The position numbers and the translations under genes were made by a program. From assembly GCF_031312595.1 (NCBI RefSeq), contig NZ_CP133592.1, forward strand, positions 124,001 through 188,000: a stretch of 64,000 nt of DNA. The letters run 5' to 3'. Under the pieces are notes generated by a model. That model was given only the letters and a program-made list of their open reading frames with translations, did not search any database and was not told the origin of the DNA. Origin of the DNA: Methanolobus sediminis (GTDB lineage: Archaea > Halobacteriota > Methanosarcinia > Methanosarcinales > Methanosarcinaceae). Numbering within the stretch: position 1 is the stretch's first letter; every line of letters begins with the position of its first letter. Below, in pieces: positions 19,102 to 27,979 of this stretch.

Positions 19102-19160
19102 AAATGATATGTATAACAGAAACCTTTAATACCGCCCGTAGCAATCAGTAGTTGCTTTGA

Positions 19161-19256
19161 GGGCCTGTAGGGTAGCCAGGATATCCTGATGGGCTTCGAT
19201 GTGACCTTCTGGTCCGAAGATACCCATCGACTCGTGTTCGAATCGCGGCAGGCCCG
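19161..19256 (+). tRNA. tRNA-Arg (anticodon UCG) with a 22-base anticodon-loop intron
   Basis: Acceptor strands GGGCCTG (19161-19167) and CAGGCCC (19249-19255) pair fully, with discriminator G at 19256. The D arm lies near 19170-19187, the T arm has TTCGAAT as its loop, and the anticodon stem ATGGG/CCCAT closes a loop with CTTCGA, placing TCG at 19196-19198. Bases 19200-19221 form an insert after position 37 that folds with the exon into a bulge-helix-bulge: helix CTTC/GAAG with 3-base bulges GAT and ATA. That is the canonical splice motif for archaeal tRNA endonuclease. No CCA is encoded. A T-rich tail follows. Confidence 0.8.
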
Positions 19257-19500
19257 TTCTTTTGCTTATTATTTTTCAAATTCTTTGTTTATTTGATGTT
19301 GACTCTGAGTTTTTTCAATCTCTTTACAGCATTTATTCAGACTTAGAAAAAGCAACTAGTGTCTTTTTCATAAAATAATTCTAACTGATACATAAGAAAT
19401 ATAATATCAAATTCATAACGAATTCATGGTATATCTTTTTATACCATTGTGTTTGTCAGAACATAACGATAAAAACAATTAATGTTTTACAGGTGTTGTC

Positions 19501-20586
19501 ATGAAAGTAAAAAATGGTACATTACTCCTCATTTTTATGGTTCTGCTGGCTGTTACTGCATGCGGGTGCATGGAACAGACAAGTGCAGAACAGGTACAGG
19601 ATACTACAAATAGCACGGTGAAAATCACGGATATGCTTGGCAGGGAACTAACGGTACCCGAAGATATCACATCGGTTTACGCCACATCTCCTCCTTCTAC
19701 GATTCTTGTTTACATGCTTGCACCTGAAAAAGTCGCAGGCTGGAATTTTCTTAACACTTTTAATCACACATTGATGAACGATGAATACCTCAATTTGCCA
19801 ATTCTTGGCGGGTGGTTCGGCACACAGACAGGAAATTACGAGACGATTATCAATATTCATCCTGACATCGTTATGGAAGGATACACAACCGACGGTCAGA
19901 TTGATGAAGCAATCGAGCGCAGACAGGGATCTTTTGGAAATATTCCGGTTGTAGCCGTTGATGATTCGATTATTTTTGTAGAACAGTCAGACCCTACAAT
20001 TGAATACGTAGGAAAACTCCTTGATTGTGAAGAGCAGGCTACTGACTTCATAAACTTCAGAGCCGGGGTCCTTGATGAAATTGAAAGCAAGGTCGCTGAT
20101 ATTCCAGACGATGAAAAGGTAAGAGTCTACTATGCAGAAGGAACAAAGGGACTTGCCACAGACCCATCGGGATCACAGCATTCACAGGTAATCGATATCT
20201 GTGGCGGTATAAATGTTGCTAACTGCTCACTTACCCCTGGAAACGGAATGACGCCAGTATCCATTGAACAGGTAATAGAATGGAATCCGGAGGTTATCCT
20301 CACATCAAATGCCCAGTTCTACAATACAGTTTACTCCGATCCACTCTGGGAGAACATCGACGCTGTACAGAATGAGCGTGTTTACCTGTCACCACTAAAT
20401 CCATTCTGCTGGATAGACAGGCCACAGGGACCACATCTCATTATCGGAACCGCGTGGACGGCCACAGTATTGTATCCAGATCTTTTCGAAGATATGGATA
20501 TGGAACAGACTACACGTGATTTCTATTCACAGTTCCTGCATTATGATCTTACAGACGAGGAACTTGAATCACTGCTGAATCCTTAA
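19501..20586 (+). CDS. ABC transporter substrate-binding lipoprotein (iron-complex/cobalamin type), copy 1
   Basis: The 361-residue protein has a signal peptide and a lipobox-like Cys (VTACGC, about 20-23), then a periplasmic-binding fold of the FecB/BtuF class: VKITDMLGRELTVP, NIHPDIVMEG, and the C-terminal signature VYLSPLNPFCWIDRP followed by a long backbone helix. Such receptors bind iron chelates, cobalamin or other metal complexes at the outer face of the membrane. A near-paralogue follows, then a methyltransferase, a radical-SAM protein, permease and ATPase. A hairpin after the stop may limit read-through, giving this receptor a higher dose. A CAGGTG ribosome site precedes the ATG. Confidence 0.88.
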   Translation: MKVKNGTLLLIFMVLLAVTACGCMEQTSAEQVQDTTNSTVKITDMLGRELTVPEDITSVYATSPPSTILVYMLAPEKVAGWNFLNTFNHTLMNDEYLNLPILGGWFGTQTGNYETIINIHPDIVMEGYTTDGQIDEAIERRQGSFGNIPVVAVDDSIIFVEQSDPTIEYVGKLLDCEEQATDFINFRAGVLDEIESKVADIPDDEKVRVYYAEGTKGLATDPSGSQHSQVIDICGGINVANCSLTPGNGMTPVSIEQVIEWNPEVILTSNAQFYNTVYSDPLWENIDAVQNERVYLSPLNPFCWIDRPQGPHLIIGTAWTATVLYPDLFEDMDMEQTTRDFYSQFLHYDLTDEELESLLNP

Positions 20587-20605
20587 CCGGATTCAAAAAA
20601 TAATA

Positions 20606-20641
20606 AGCACAGGTATTCGCACAAACCTTCCTGCCTGTGCT
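20606..20641 (+). terminator. Hairpin between the two receptor genes
   Basis: AGCACAGG (20606-20613) and CCTGTGCT (20634-20641) form an 8-bp stem around a 20-base loop, followed by a TTTATTTAAT tract. It lies inside an otherwise continuous operon and probably acts as a partial terminator or mRNA-stabilising structure between receptor copies 1 and 2. Confidence 0.55.
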
Positions 20642-20674
20642 TTATTTAATATAGAACAAAAGGTGGTGAAAAAA

Positions 20675-21799
20675 ATGGATAAGAAATTCTATCCAGGTAT
20701 TTCCTTAGGTATTTTTTTATTAATTCTTATTTTAGCAACTGCGATCAGCGGTTGCACTGACCAGACACAGCAATCCATAGTCCAGCAAGAAGAAACGGCA
20801 GAGACAGTAGAAATAACCGATATGTTGGGCAGAAACCTTACAGTGCCTTCTGAAATAGATAGCCTTGTAACCTCAACAGGCCCTTATTCCATACTGGTTT
20901 ACATGCTTGCACCTGAAAAACTTGCAGGCTGGAATACATTTACTCCTGTAGACCATATGCTTATGGATGAGCGGTATACATCCCTTCCCGTAGTTGGTTC
21001 ATGGGGAAGTGCCCAGACAGCAAACTATGAAACTGTCATTGGTCTTAATCCTGAAATTGTTATTGAAGGATACACCGTAAGCAAAAACGGACAGATAAGC
21101 GAACAGGTTACTGAAAGACAGGAGAAATTCGGAAGTATTCCTGTGGTTGCTATCAATGGTTCCATTATTGCCGTAGCCGATGGAGATGACACTATAGAAT
21201 ATCTGGGTCAACTGCTGGATTGTGAAGAGAAGGCAACTGAGTTCATCAATTTCAGGTCATCTGTCCTCAATGACATACAAGATAAAGTAAGCGACATCCC
21301 GAATGATGAAAAGGTACGTGTATATTATGCAGAAGGTTCAACCGGTCTTAAAACCGACCCTGCCGGTTCATTGCATTCTGAAGTAATCACCATATGTGGC
21401 GGTATTAATGTTGCAGACTGCCAGGTCACACCAGGAATGGGAATGACACCTGTATCTATTGAACAGGTAGCTGAATGGGACCCAGCGGTCATACTTACAA
21501 CAGATTCCGAGTTCTACAACTCCGTTTATTCCGATCCGTTATGGACAAATATTGATGCTGTGCAGAACAAGCGTGTATATCTTGCACCACAAAATCCCTT
21601 CTGCTGGATAGACAGGCCATACGGTGTACACCGCGTGATAGGAGCTGCATGGACAGCCAACGTACTCTATCCGGAACTGTTCTCAGACACTGAACTTGAA
21701 GAACTGACGACCGAATTCTATTCGAAATTCTTCCATTATGACCTCAGTGAGGAAGAACTGGACAATTTGTTGCACCCTGAAACGGAGGCATCAGCATGA
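20675..21799 (+). CDS. ABC transporter substrate-binding lipoprotein (iron-complex/cobalamin type), copy 2
   Basis: This paralogue of the preceding receptor is clearly similar along its whole length (ITDMLGR, LVYMLAPEKLAGWN, VRVYYAEGS, NPFCWIDRP). A signal peptide ends at a lipobox-like ISGC. I choose the ATG at 20675, with AGGTGGTGA as ribosome site; GTG codons at 20663 and 20666 are in frame but overlap that site. The last codons overlap the methyltransferase gene by 4 bases, so translation is coupled. Two receptors for one permease suggest either two related ligands or receptor heteromers. The ligand is not evident from sequence. Confidence 0.87.
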   Translation: MDKKFYPGISLGIFLLILILATAISGCTDQTQQSIVQQEETAETVEITDMLGRNLTVPSEIDSLVTSTGPYSILVYMLAPEKLAGWNTFTPVDHMLMDERYTSLPVVGSWGSAQTANYETVIGLNPEIVIEGYTVSKNGQISEQVTERQEKFGSIPVVAINGSIIAVADGDDTIEYLGQLLDCEEKATEFINFRSSVLNDIQDKVSDIPNDEKVRVYYAEGSTGLKTDPAGSLHSEVITICGGINVADCQVTPGMGMTPVSIEQVAEWDPAVILTTDSEFYNSVYSDPLWTNIDAVQNKRVYLAPQNPFCWIDRPYGVHRVIGAAWTANVLYPELFSDTELEELTTEFYSKFFHYDLSEEELDNLLHPETEASA

Positions 21800-22413
21800 G
21801 TACGGATGAAAAGTTAGGAAATTTCCCGGATATAGCAGAGAACGTATTTGCTCCCATATATCCCGTTATAGCTTCAGATATTGCTGCTTCCAGTGGTATA
21901 AAAGAAGGTATTTGCCTTGACCTTGGATGTGGAATCGCATCCCTTGGCATTGCTTTTGCAGAACAGACGGAACTTATGGTCTATGCTGTAGACATCTCCG
22001 AGAAAATGCATGAGCTGTCAATTGAAAAAGCAGCCAGACACGGTGTTTCTGACAGGCTGGAACCTGTGCTTGCAGATGTACATAAACTTCCATTTGATGA
22101 TGACTTTGCAAATCTCATAGTGAGCCGTGGCTCTGTTTTCTTCTGGGATGATCTTCCTGTTGCCTTCAGTGAAATTGCCAGAGTGCTTGCTCCCGGAGGT
22201 GAAGCCTGGATAGGTGGTGGTTTTGGTACCGCTGAGCTTCGCCAGCAGATAGCAAAAACAATGGAAGCACGTGCTCCTGACTGGCAGGAAGGTTCTAAAA
22301 AAAGGCTCAGCCCGGAGAACAAGCAGGCAATGAAAAATGCCTGCTTCACCACAGGACTGCTATTTAGAGTTGTAGATGATGATGCTGGTTTCTGGATAGT
22401 AATGAACAAATAG
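21796..22413 (+). CDS. Class I SAM-dependent methyltransferase
   Basis: The 205-residue soluble protein has a standard SAM-binding motif I (CLDLGCGIASLGIAF), an acidic residue after strand 2 (YAVDISEKM) and motif IV/post-motif segments (LPFDDDFANLIVSRGSVFFW, IARVLAPGGEAWIGGG) of the UbiE-like small-molecule group. It sits between two metal-complex receptors and a radical-SAM protein, with a 4-base overlap upstream and a 19-base gap downstream, so it probably modifies the ligand carried by the transporter or a product of the radical-SAM protein. The substrate is unknown. GGAGG precedes the ATG. Confidence 0.85.
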   Translation: MSTDEKLGNFPDIAENVFAPIYPVIASDIAASSGIKEGICLDLGCGIASLGIAFAEQTELMVYAVDISEKMHELSIEKAARHGVSDRLEPVLADVHKLPFDDDFANLIVSRGSVFFWDDLPVAFSEIARVLAPGGEAWIGGGFGTAELRQQIAKTMEARAPDWQEGSKKRLSPENKQAMKNACFTTGLLFRVVDDDAGFWIVMNK

Positions 22414-22432
22414 AGAGAAAGGAGGCAAAAAA

Positions 22433-24205
22433 ATGAAATGCAAGATATGTGAAATGGCTTGTGATATCAACGAGCATAGTACCGGCAGATGCAAAACCTA
22501 CCAGCTTGACGGTGACAAAATAATCCAGGACCCTGATCTTGGCTATCTGGGAGCGTTTCCTGTTTCAATAGAGACAATTCCTATGCTCCACTACTATCCT
22601 GCAGGAAAATTCCTTCAGGTTTTCAGCACAGGCTGTAATTTTCAGTGTCCGGGATGTATTGCAAGACTGCTGGCTACAAGAAAATCACTTGGATGGCAAA
22701 CCCTAAGTCCTGACCAGGTTATTGAAACCGCACTAAAACTTGGATGCAAGGGAATTGCTTCCACACTCAATGAACCTGCTGCAAATTTTTATATGTTCCG
22801 TGAACTGGCACTTAAAGCCAGGGAAAAAGGCCTCCTTGTTGGTTGTTCCTCTAACTGCTACTTTACGGAAGAAACTATTGAAGAACTTGCCCGGTTTGTC
22901 AATTTCATGAATGTAGGTATAAAGGGATATTCTGATGATGCTTACAGGAATTGTGGAGTCCTGTCCTCCAAACCAGTATTTCGTAATATAGCGAAATTAC
23001 ATCGGATGGGAGTACACGTTGAGGTCTCAGCGGTCTACTTAAAAGGAAACGAAGAAGACGTAATCCAGGTTGCCAGAAACCTTGCAAACATATCAACATC
23101 AATTCCTTTGCAACTCATGAGATTCATTCCCTTCGGTGATGCACCGATAACCCTTGAACCTTCCATTGGTGCATCAGAAAGACTGTGCAACAGCCTGCAT
23201 GACCATCTGGAACATGTGTACCTCTTCAACTCTCCCGGTACTGGATTAATGCACACTTATTGTCCTGAATGCGGTGAAATCGTTACAGAGAGAGAGTTCT
23301 ACGGACCTATGGGTTCCAGGCTTCTTAAACCATGGAGCAATTACACCTGTAAGTGTGGCCACGATATTCCGGTCACAGGTACAGGGGCCATTGAGAGTTT
23401 CAGTGAATCAGGATTTATGGGCGGATACAGGATAAGCCGTGCTTTTGGAATGGTTCATGCTGTTCTTACATGCCTGGGAATTCCCGAAGAGGAAAGGATG
23501 CTTGAAGTATGGAAGGAAATTTCCAGCTCAGAAGTACTCATGGACATTCACCATATGATACAGAACCCGACCTCATATCTGGAATATATCAGATTGATCG
23601 CTGACAAGGCAGGTGTACAGGAGAAAGGTGAAGACCTTATATCATTCATCAGCAAGCGTCTGGAGCTGATTGAAAAGGTAGCCTTGGAAAATGATGGAGG
23701 AAGCGCATACTACTGTATGGGTTCACCGCTCTTTGCATTGAACGCCGGAAGAATGGAAAACAATCTTGTTAATTTTGCCGGAGGACGGAGTATCAACAAG
23801 TTGCTTCAGAAAGAAGGTAAGCCTGGTTTCAATGTCAATCCGGGATTTATCAACGACAATAACCCAAAAACGATATTTATCTCCGGTTTTCTTTCCCGTC
23901 CGCTGTATGAGTTCTATGGTCTCTGCAAGTATTACGGAATTGAAGCGGATGCAGTAAAGCAGCAGAGGATCTATGCGCTTCCACCCTCGTGGGATTTTGG
24001 AAGTCCTCGCTGGATACTCGGTCTTCTTTACATAGCAGATAAACTGTATCCGGGTAAACTGGAAATAGACATTGAGCAGGAAGCAAATACGTTCTACATA
24101 CGCTACTACGGCATCTATTACACTGATGCAAAGCCTAACAGGTCTTTCCACAGGCCATCCTCAGGAATCTGGCCTAGGGAAGTTGCGGGGTGCACTCATG
24201 CCTGA
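22433..24205 (+). CDS. Radical-SAM protein with C-terminal receptor-like (FecB/BtuF-type) domain
   Basis: The 590-residue protein lacks a signal peptide. Order: an N-terminal cysteine cluster (C3, C6, C10, C20); a radical-SAM domain with the cluster motif CNFQCPGC (C68, C72, C75), related in pattern to pyruvate-formate-lyase-activase-like enzymes; a zinc-ribbon-like pair CPECG...CKCG (about 278-315); a helical linker; and a C-terminal part (about 425-580) that looks like the second lobe of iron-complex/cobalamin receptors (NPKTIFISGFLSRPLYEFY, IYALPPSWDFGSPRWILG, then a long helix with LLYIADKLYP). This recalls the NPFCWIDRP region of the two receptors upstream. It may bind the imported complex in the cytosol and act on it. 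The fusion is an inference from motif spacing. GGAGG precedes the ATG. Confidence 0.75.
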   Translation: MKCKICEMACDINEHSTGRCKTYQLDGDKIIQDPDLGYLGAFPVSIETIPMLHYYPAGKFLQVFSTGCNFQCPGCIARLLATRKSLGWQTLSPDQVIETALKLGCKGIASTLNEPAANFYMFRELALKAREKGLLVGCSSNCYFTEETIEELARFVNFMNVGIKGYSDDAYRNCGVLSSKPVFRNIAKLHRMGVHVEVSAVYLKGNEEDVIQVARNLANISTSIPLQLMRFIPFGDAPITLEPSIGASERLCNSLHDHLEHVYLFNSPGTGLMHTYCPECGEIVTEREFYGPMGSRLLKPWSNYTCKCGHDIPVTGTGAIESFSESGFMGGYRISRAFGMVHAVLTCLGIPEEERMLEVWKEISSSEVLMDIHHMIQNPTSYLEYIRLIADKAGVQEKGEDLISFISKRLELIEKVALENDGGSAYYCMGSPLFALNAGRMENNLVNFAGGRSINKLLQKEGKPGFNVNPGFINDNNPKTIFISGFLSRPLYEFYGLCKYYGIEADAVKQQRIYALPPSWDFGSPRWILGLLYIADKLYPGKLEIDIEQEANTFYIRYYGIYYTDAKPNRSFHRPSSGIWPREVAGCTHA

Positions 24206-25217
24206 TTACAGGCGATGGGCCACCATTTCAATTTATTTGCTTCCAATATTGCTGTTAGTTGCTTCACTCTTTGTTGGCAGGTACCAGATGCCGGCGCCAC
24301 TTATAGTTGCTGACATAGTAAATACAATAATCTCCTTCATATCGGGAACTGCAAGCCCGATGTCCACACAGCATACTGTACTTTTCAGTGTAAGGTTACC
24401 AAGAATACTTGCAGCTTTGCTTGTCGGCTCATCACTTTCACTTGCAGGAGTATCATTTCAGGGTGTTTTCCGGAACCCTCTGGTATCACCTTATATTCTT
24501 GGAGTGGGCGCCGGTGCAGGTTTTGGTGCATGTCTTGGAATTCTGCTCTGGGACAGCCAGCTTGCAATCCAACTGCTGTCATTTGCCTGCGGGCTGATAG
24601 CAATGTTTGGTGCGATCAGTATGGGCAAGGTCAGCAAAGGAACAGGGACTCTTGTATTTGTTCTCTCGGGAATAATCGTAGGTTCGATATTTACAGCCCT
24701 GATATCACTTGCAAAATACGTGGCTGATCCTTATGATGACCTGCCGGAAATTGTTTTCTGGCTCATGGGGAGTTTATCTTCGATCAGATATAACGACCTG
24801 CTCTGGATCATTGTACCGATGCTCCTGGGAACTTTGGTACTTTTCCTCCTGAGGTGGCGTATTAACATTCTTTCACTGGGGGATGAAGAAGCACGTTCCC
24901 TTGGTGTGAACGTTGACCAGATACGTTTGATAATAATTATCTGTGCCACCCTTATCACATCAGCTGCTGTGAGTATCAGCGGCGTTATCGGATGGGTGGG
25001 ACTTGTGGTACCGCATATTGCAAGGATGATCGTAGGTCCGAATTACAACCGGCTTTTGCCAATGAGCATGGTGATTGGTGCATCATTCATGCTTCTGGTA
25101 GATGACCTTGCTAGAACTGTAACTGCAACTGAGATACCGCTGGGAATAATCACTTCCCTGCTTGGTGCACCGTTATTCGCATATCTTCTCAAAAGGGGGC
25201 GTATGGGATGGAATTAG
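24198..25217 (+). CDS. FecCD-type ABC transporter permease
   Basis: The 339-residue protein has about nine to ten hydrophobic helices and the FecCD/BtuC family motifs: VRLPRILAALLVGSSLSLAG near residue 65, FRNPLVSPYILGVGAGA, and the C-terminal GWVGLVVPHIARMIVG with the ATPase-coupling segment before LPMSMVIGASFMLLVDDLART. The usual family length is 320-350. A longer frame opens at 24072 inside the radical-SAM gene, but the ATG at 24198 gives the normal N-terminus and overlaps the upstream stop by 8 bases. It moves the metal complex delivered by the receptors. Confidence 0.92.
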   Translation: MPDYRRWATISIYLLPILLLVASLFVGRYQMPAPLIVADIVNTIISFISGTASPMSTQHTVLFSVRLPRILAALLVGSSLSLAGVSFQGVFRNPLVSPYILGVGAGAGFGACLGILLWDSQLAIQLLSFACGLIAMFGAISMGKVSKGTGTLVFVLSGIIVGSIFTALISLAKYVADPYDDLPEIVFWLMGSLSSIRYNDLLWIIVPMLLGTLVLFLLRWRINILSLGDEEARSLGVNVDQIRLIIIICATLITSAAVSISGVIGWVGLVVPHIARMIVGPNYNRLLPMSMVIGASFMLLVDDLARTVTATEIPLGIITSLLGAPLFAYLLKRGRMGWN

Positions 25218-26002
25218 AATTAATCTTAGAAGTAGATTCACTGGCATATTCGTATGGTAAAGGATCCGTCTTTGAGGATGTATCGTTTTCAATGGGAAGC
25301 GGAGAAGTAATGTGCGTACTCGGACCCAATGGAGTGGGTAAGTCCACTCTGATCAAATGTATTGCAGGTATTTTCAAACCTGCTGCAGGTTCTGTCCGCA
25401 TACAGGGGGAGGATACTCAAACAATGACTTCAGGGTCTATTGCAAAGAAAGTCGGATATGTACCACAACAGAGCGAGACTGTTTTCCCATTCGATGTACT
25501 TGACTTTGTGGTTATGGGACGAACACCTCATCTTTCAATCTTCGGTTCACCCGGAGAGGAAGATATGGAAATCGCATGGAAATCCCTCGAAACTGTCGGT
25601 GTTGAGCATCTTTCTGAAAGGACATTGAACAGTCTCAGCGGCGGACAGCGGCAGATGGTGCTTATCGCCCGTGCCCTTGCACAGGAACCTGCACTTCTTT
25701 TACTGGACGAGCCAACTGCTCACCTTGATTTTGGAAATCAGGTGCTGGTTCTTGAAACCGTTCAGAAACTCGCATCATCAGGAATGTCAATTGTTATGAA
25801 CACCCATATGCCAGACCATGCTTTCCTGGTAGGCAGCAATGCTGTTGCTCTGACAGGTGGTAAGCTGCTTGCCTGCGGACCGGTCCCATCGGTTGTGAAC
25901 AGTCAGATAATGTCATCGGTCTATGGCATAGATGTCACTGTAAGAGACATAACCGACATTAACAGAAAAGTCTGTGTCCCATGTGGAAGTGGAAAGTGCT
26001 GA
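25208..26002 (+). CDS. ABC transporter ATP-binding protein (FepC/BtuD type)
   Basis: The 264-residue ATPase has Walker A GPNGVGKST, Q-loop region VGYVPQQSE, signature LSGGQRQ, Walker B LLLLDEP and a switch His in MNTHMPDHA. It overlaps the permease gene by 10 bases, completing the importer. Unusually, the protein ends in a cysteine-rich tail (VCVPCGSGKC, three Cys in ten residues), which is not part of the ATPase fold and could bind metal. A hairpin terminator overlaps the stop. Confidence 0.92.
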   Translation: MELELILEVDSLAYSYGKGSVFEDVSFSMGSGEVMCVLGPNGVGKSTLIKCIAGIFKPAAGSVRIQGEDTQTMTSGSIAKKVGYVPQQSETVFPFDVLDFVVMGRTPHLSIFGSPGEEDMEIAWKSLETVGVEHLSERTLNSLSGGQRQMVLIARALAQEPALLLLDEPTAHLDFGNQVLVLETVQKLASSGMSIVMNTHMPDHAFLVGSNAVALTGGKLLACGPVPSVVNSQIMSSVYGIDVTVRDITDINRKVCVPCGSGKC

Positions 26003-26010
26003 TACTTTCC
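25991..26010 (+). terminator. Terminator of the metal-complex uptake operon
   Basis: GGAAAGT-GCTGAT-ACTTTCC is a perfect 7-bp stem with a 6-base loop that includes the ATPase stop codon, followed by GCTTTT. It marks the end of the six-gene operon. Confidence 0.6.
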
Positions 26011-26070
26011 GCTTTTCAACTGGGAACTAAAAATAAGAATAAAACTTAAAAAAGAAAATAGAGTTTGAAA

Positions 26071-27690
26071 TCAATCCAGAAGATCGATCTCAAATCCGAC
26101 AACCGGCTGACCAAGGCCGAAGTTAACTATGACCTGTGGGAATACTTCTCCCATGACACCTATTTTTTTGCCATTTACGAGAATGTCAGCCCTTCTGCCT
26201 TCCATGAATGCAGGGTCTTCTGATTCTACTACCTCGTATTCCACAAGTCTTTCACGCATAAGAGCATCAACAAGTTCCCTTACTTCAGTGAAGTTTGCCT
26301 GCGGGCTTATGGAAACTGCTGCGAGGTGCAGACCGTTCTTTCCGTTGATAACAACATCTCCAGCCTCAAATATCCTCTGTGGAAGCTCCCTGTGCTGGTT
26401 CATGGAAAGGATCTCAATGAGGTTGGGCAGGATAGTTGTCCTGACCATTGTCTGGTCTTCACTTATCGGATGCATTACATAAGTAACATCATCGGTCTTT
26501 TCCCTGCACATCCAGTCGAAGTGAACCCTGTCGCTTGTAAGTGTGAAAGGCATGACCTGAAGATATCCAAGTCCGGTCATAATTTCACGCATATCAGTGC
26601 TTATGTCTGAAAGCATGTGTGACTTACCTACTGTTGCATTCATTGGGAATACAGCAGGAATCTTATCAAAACCATATCCGACTGCAATATCTTCAATGAT
26701 GTCAGAATTATCAAGAATATCTGCACGGTAGCGTGGTATCTGTACTTCAATGCGTCCGTCTTCAAGTTCTTTAGCACCAAAGCCCATTCTTCCAAGCTGG
26801 TTAATTATCTCATCAGCCGGAAGTTCCATACCAATAAGACCATCGATCTCTTCTCTATCGAGTACTTTTAACCTTGGGCTCAGGTCAAGAGGGATAGATT
26901 CGGTTCCGTCTGCATTTACAACCTTAACATACTCAATTTCTCCGCCACGTTCTGCGAGAGCTGTTGTAACTATATTGAGTGCAGTGTATACTTCATTGCT
27001 GAGTCCTGTAACATCAACCAGAAGATCGGTTGTATCCTCGGTGACCATTGTAAGTGTACCGTTAATTATTGGTGGGAATGAGAGCACATTGTCGTTTGCA
27101 TCAAGGATAAGTGGATACATGTCAAAACCATCAAGGATATGTGCGAAGCGTGTTCCTTTAGGATGCTTCTCAAGTATCTCCCTCATGGTCATTGGCTCTG
27201 TGAAATCAAGAGGAATGAAACTGAATTCCGGGTCTGCTGCAATGTATCTGAAAGGAGGCTGCACCTTTGAGAGGTCGTGCACACCTATTGATACTTTCTT
27301 ACGGTCACGTCCAAGTCCCCAGTGAAGTGATTCCTGAAGGTCCATCAGTGTCTTGATAGCACTTGAAGTGAACTTTACACCACGGACGATCGCACAGCCA
27401 AAAACCGGACGGACTGAATCTATGTTCTCATCCTTTGTTATCTCAACTGTGTAAGGTTTGACCTCATATTCACGGAAACCGGTTTCAATATCCAGAAAAC
27501 CACGCAGTGCACGTGAAACGCCCTCAACACTGTAAAGGTCCGGGCGGTCAGGGAAGAATTCGATATCTATGGACTCATCTTCTATACGCTCGATATCTGC
27601 ACCTATCATTGGCACGCGTTTAATAATTGTATCCTTGTCGGTTCCGGTTAATTTTTCAAGGTCATCATATGGTAAGGTTATAATAGGCAT
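26071..27690 (-). CDS. pheT: Phenylalanyl-tRNA synthetase beta subunit (archaeal type)
   Basis: The 539-residue length is right for archaeal/eukaryotic-type PheRS beta, which pairs with PheS to charge tRNA(Phe). The start [16 protein letters not shown], the B3/4 editing-type region (about 110-270) and the B5/catalytic-like C-terminal region ([16 protein letters not shown], then [12 protein letters not shown] and a C-terminal half ending VGFEIDLLD) are all in order. The pheS gene is not in the window. Upstream, at 27781-27813, lies an 11-base tandem repeat. It is convergent with the ABC operon. Confidence 0.95.
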   Translation of the reverse strand: MPIITLPYDDLEKLTGTDKDTIIKRVPMIGADIERIEDESIDIEFFPDRPDLYSVEGVSRALRGFLDIETGFREYEVKPYTVEITKDENIDSVRPVFGCAIVRGVKFTSSAIKTLMDLQESLHWGLGRDRKKVSIGVHDLSKVQPPFRYIAADPEFSFIPLDFTEPMTMREILEKHPKGTRFAHILDGFDMYPLILDANDNVLSFPPIINGTLTMVTEDTTDLLVDVTGLSNEVYTALNIVTTALAERGGEIEYVKVVNADGTESIPLDLSPRLKVLDREEIDGLIGMELPADEIINQLGRMGFGAKELEDGRIEVQIPRYRADILDNSDIIEDIAVGYGFDKIPAVFPMNATVGKSHMLSDISTDMREIMTGLGYLQVMPFTLTSDRVHFDWMCREKTDDVTYVMHPISEDQTMVRTTILPNLIEILSMNQHRELPQRIFEAGDVVINGKNGLHLAAVSISPQANFTEVRELVDALMRERLVEYEVVESEDPAFMEGRRADILVNGKKIGVMGEVFPQVIVNFGLGQPVVGFEIDLLD

Positions 27691-27780
27691 AGGGTTTTCC
27701 TCAGTTCCTTCCCTGTTTTATTCTAGCTATAATCTAGCAGAACATATTCACCTTTACATTTAATATTTGTGTTTAATTGT

Positions 27781-27813
27781 GGCTAAATATGGGCTAAATA
27801 TGGGTTAAATGCG
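27781..27813. repeat. Three 11-base tandem repeats upstream of pheT
   Basis: GGCTAAATATG occurs twice in tandem (27781-27802), followed by the variant GGTTAAATGCG (27803-27813). The array lies about 90-120 bases upstream of the pheT start. It could be an activator site or simple repeat; nothing decides between them. Confidence 0.5.
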
Positions 27814-27955
27814 GCTTACAGGGAAACATGCAGTTCGTTTTTAGAGTTCTTGTTCGTTTTTTGTAGAGGATTCAGAACCCTATGCCTGAAACATTGCAAA
27901 TGCTAAGCTAATTCCAGATTAAATTAAGATTTAATCCAAATTTAATGTTGAATTT

Positions 27956-27979
27956 AATGCTCAGAAAATACTGAGCATT
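27956..27979 (-). terminator. Hairpin at the 3' end of the UbiA-family gene
   Basis: AATGCTCAG-AAAATA-CTGAGCATT is a perfect 9-bp stem with a 6-base loop overlapping the stop codon of the UbiA-family gene; an AT-rich tract follows on the minus strand. Confidence 0.55.

Noticed and set aside
24072-24197. N-terminal extension of the permease
   Set aside because: It is the out-of-frame reading of the radical-SAM gene's end; the ATG at 24198 gives the normal FecCD start.
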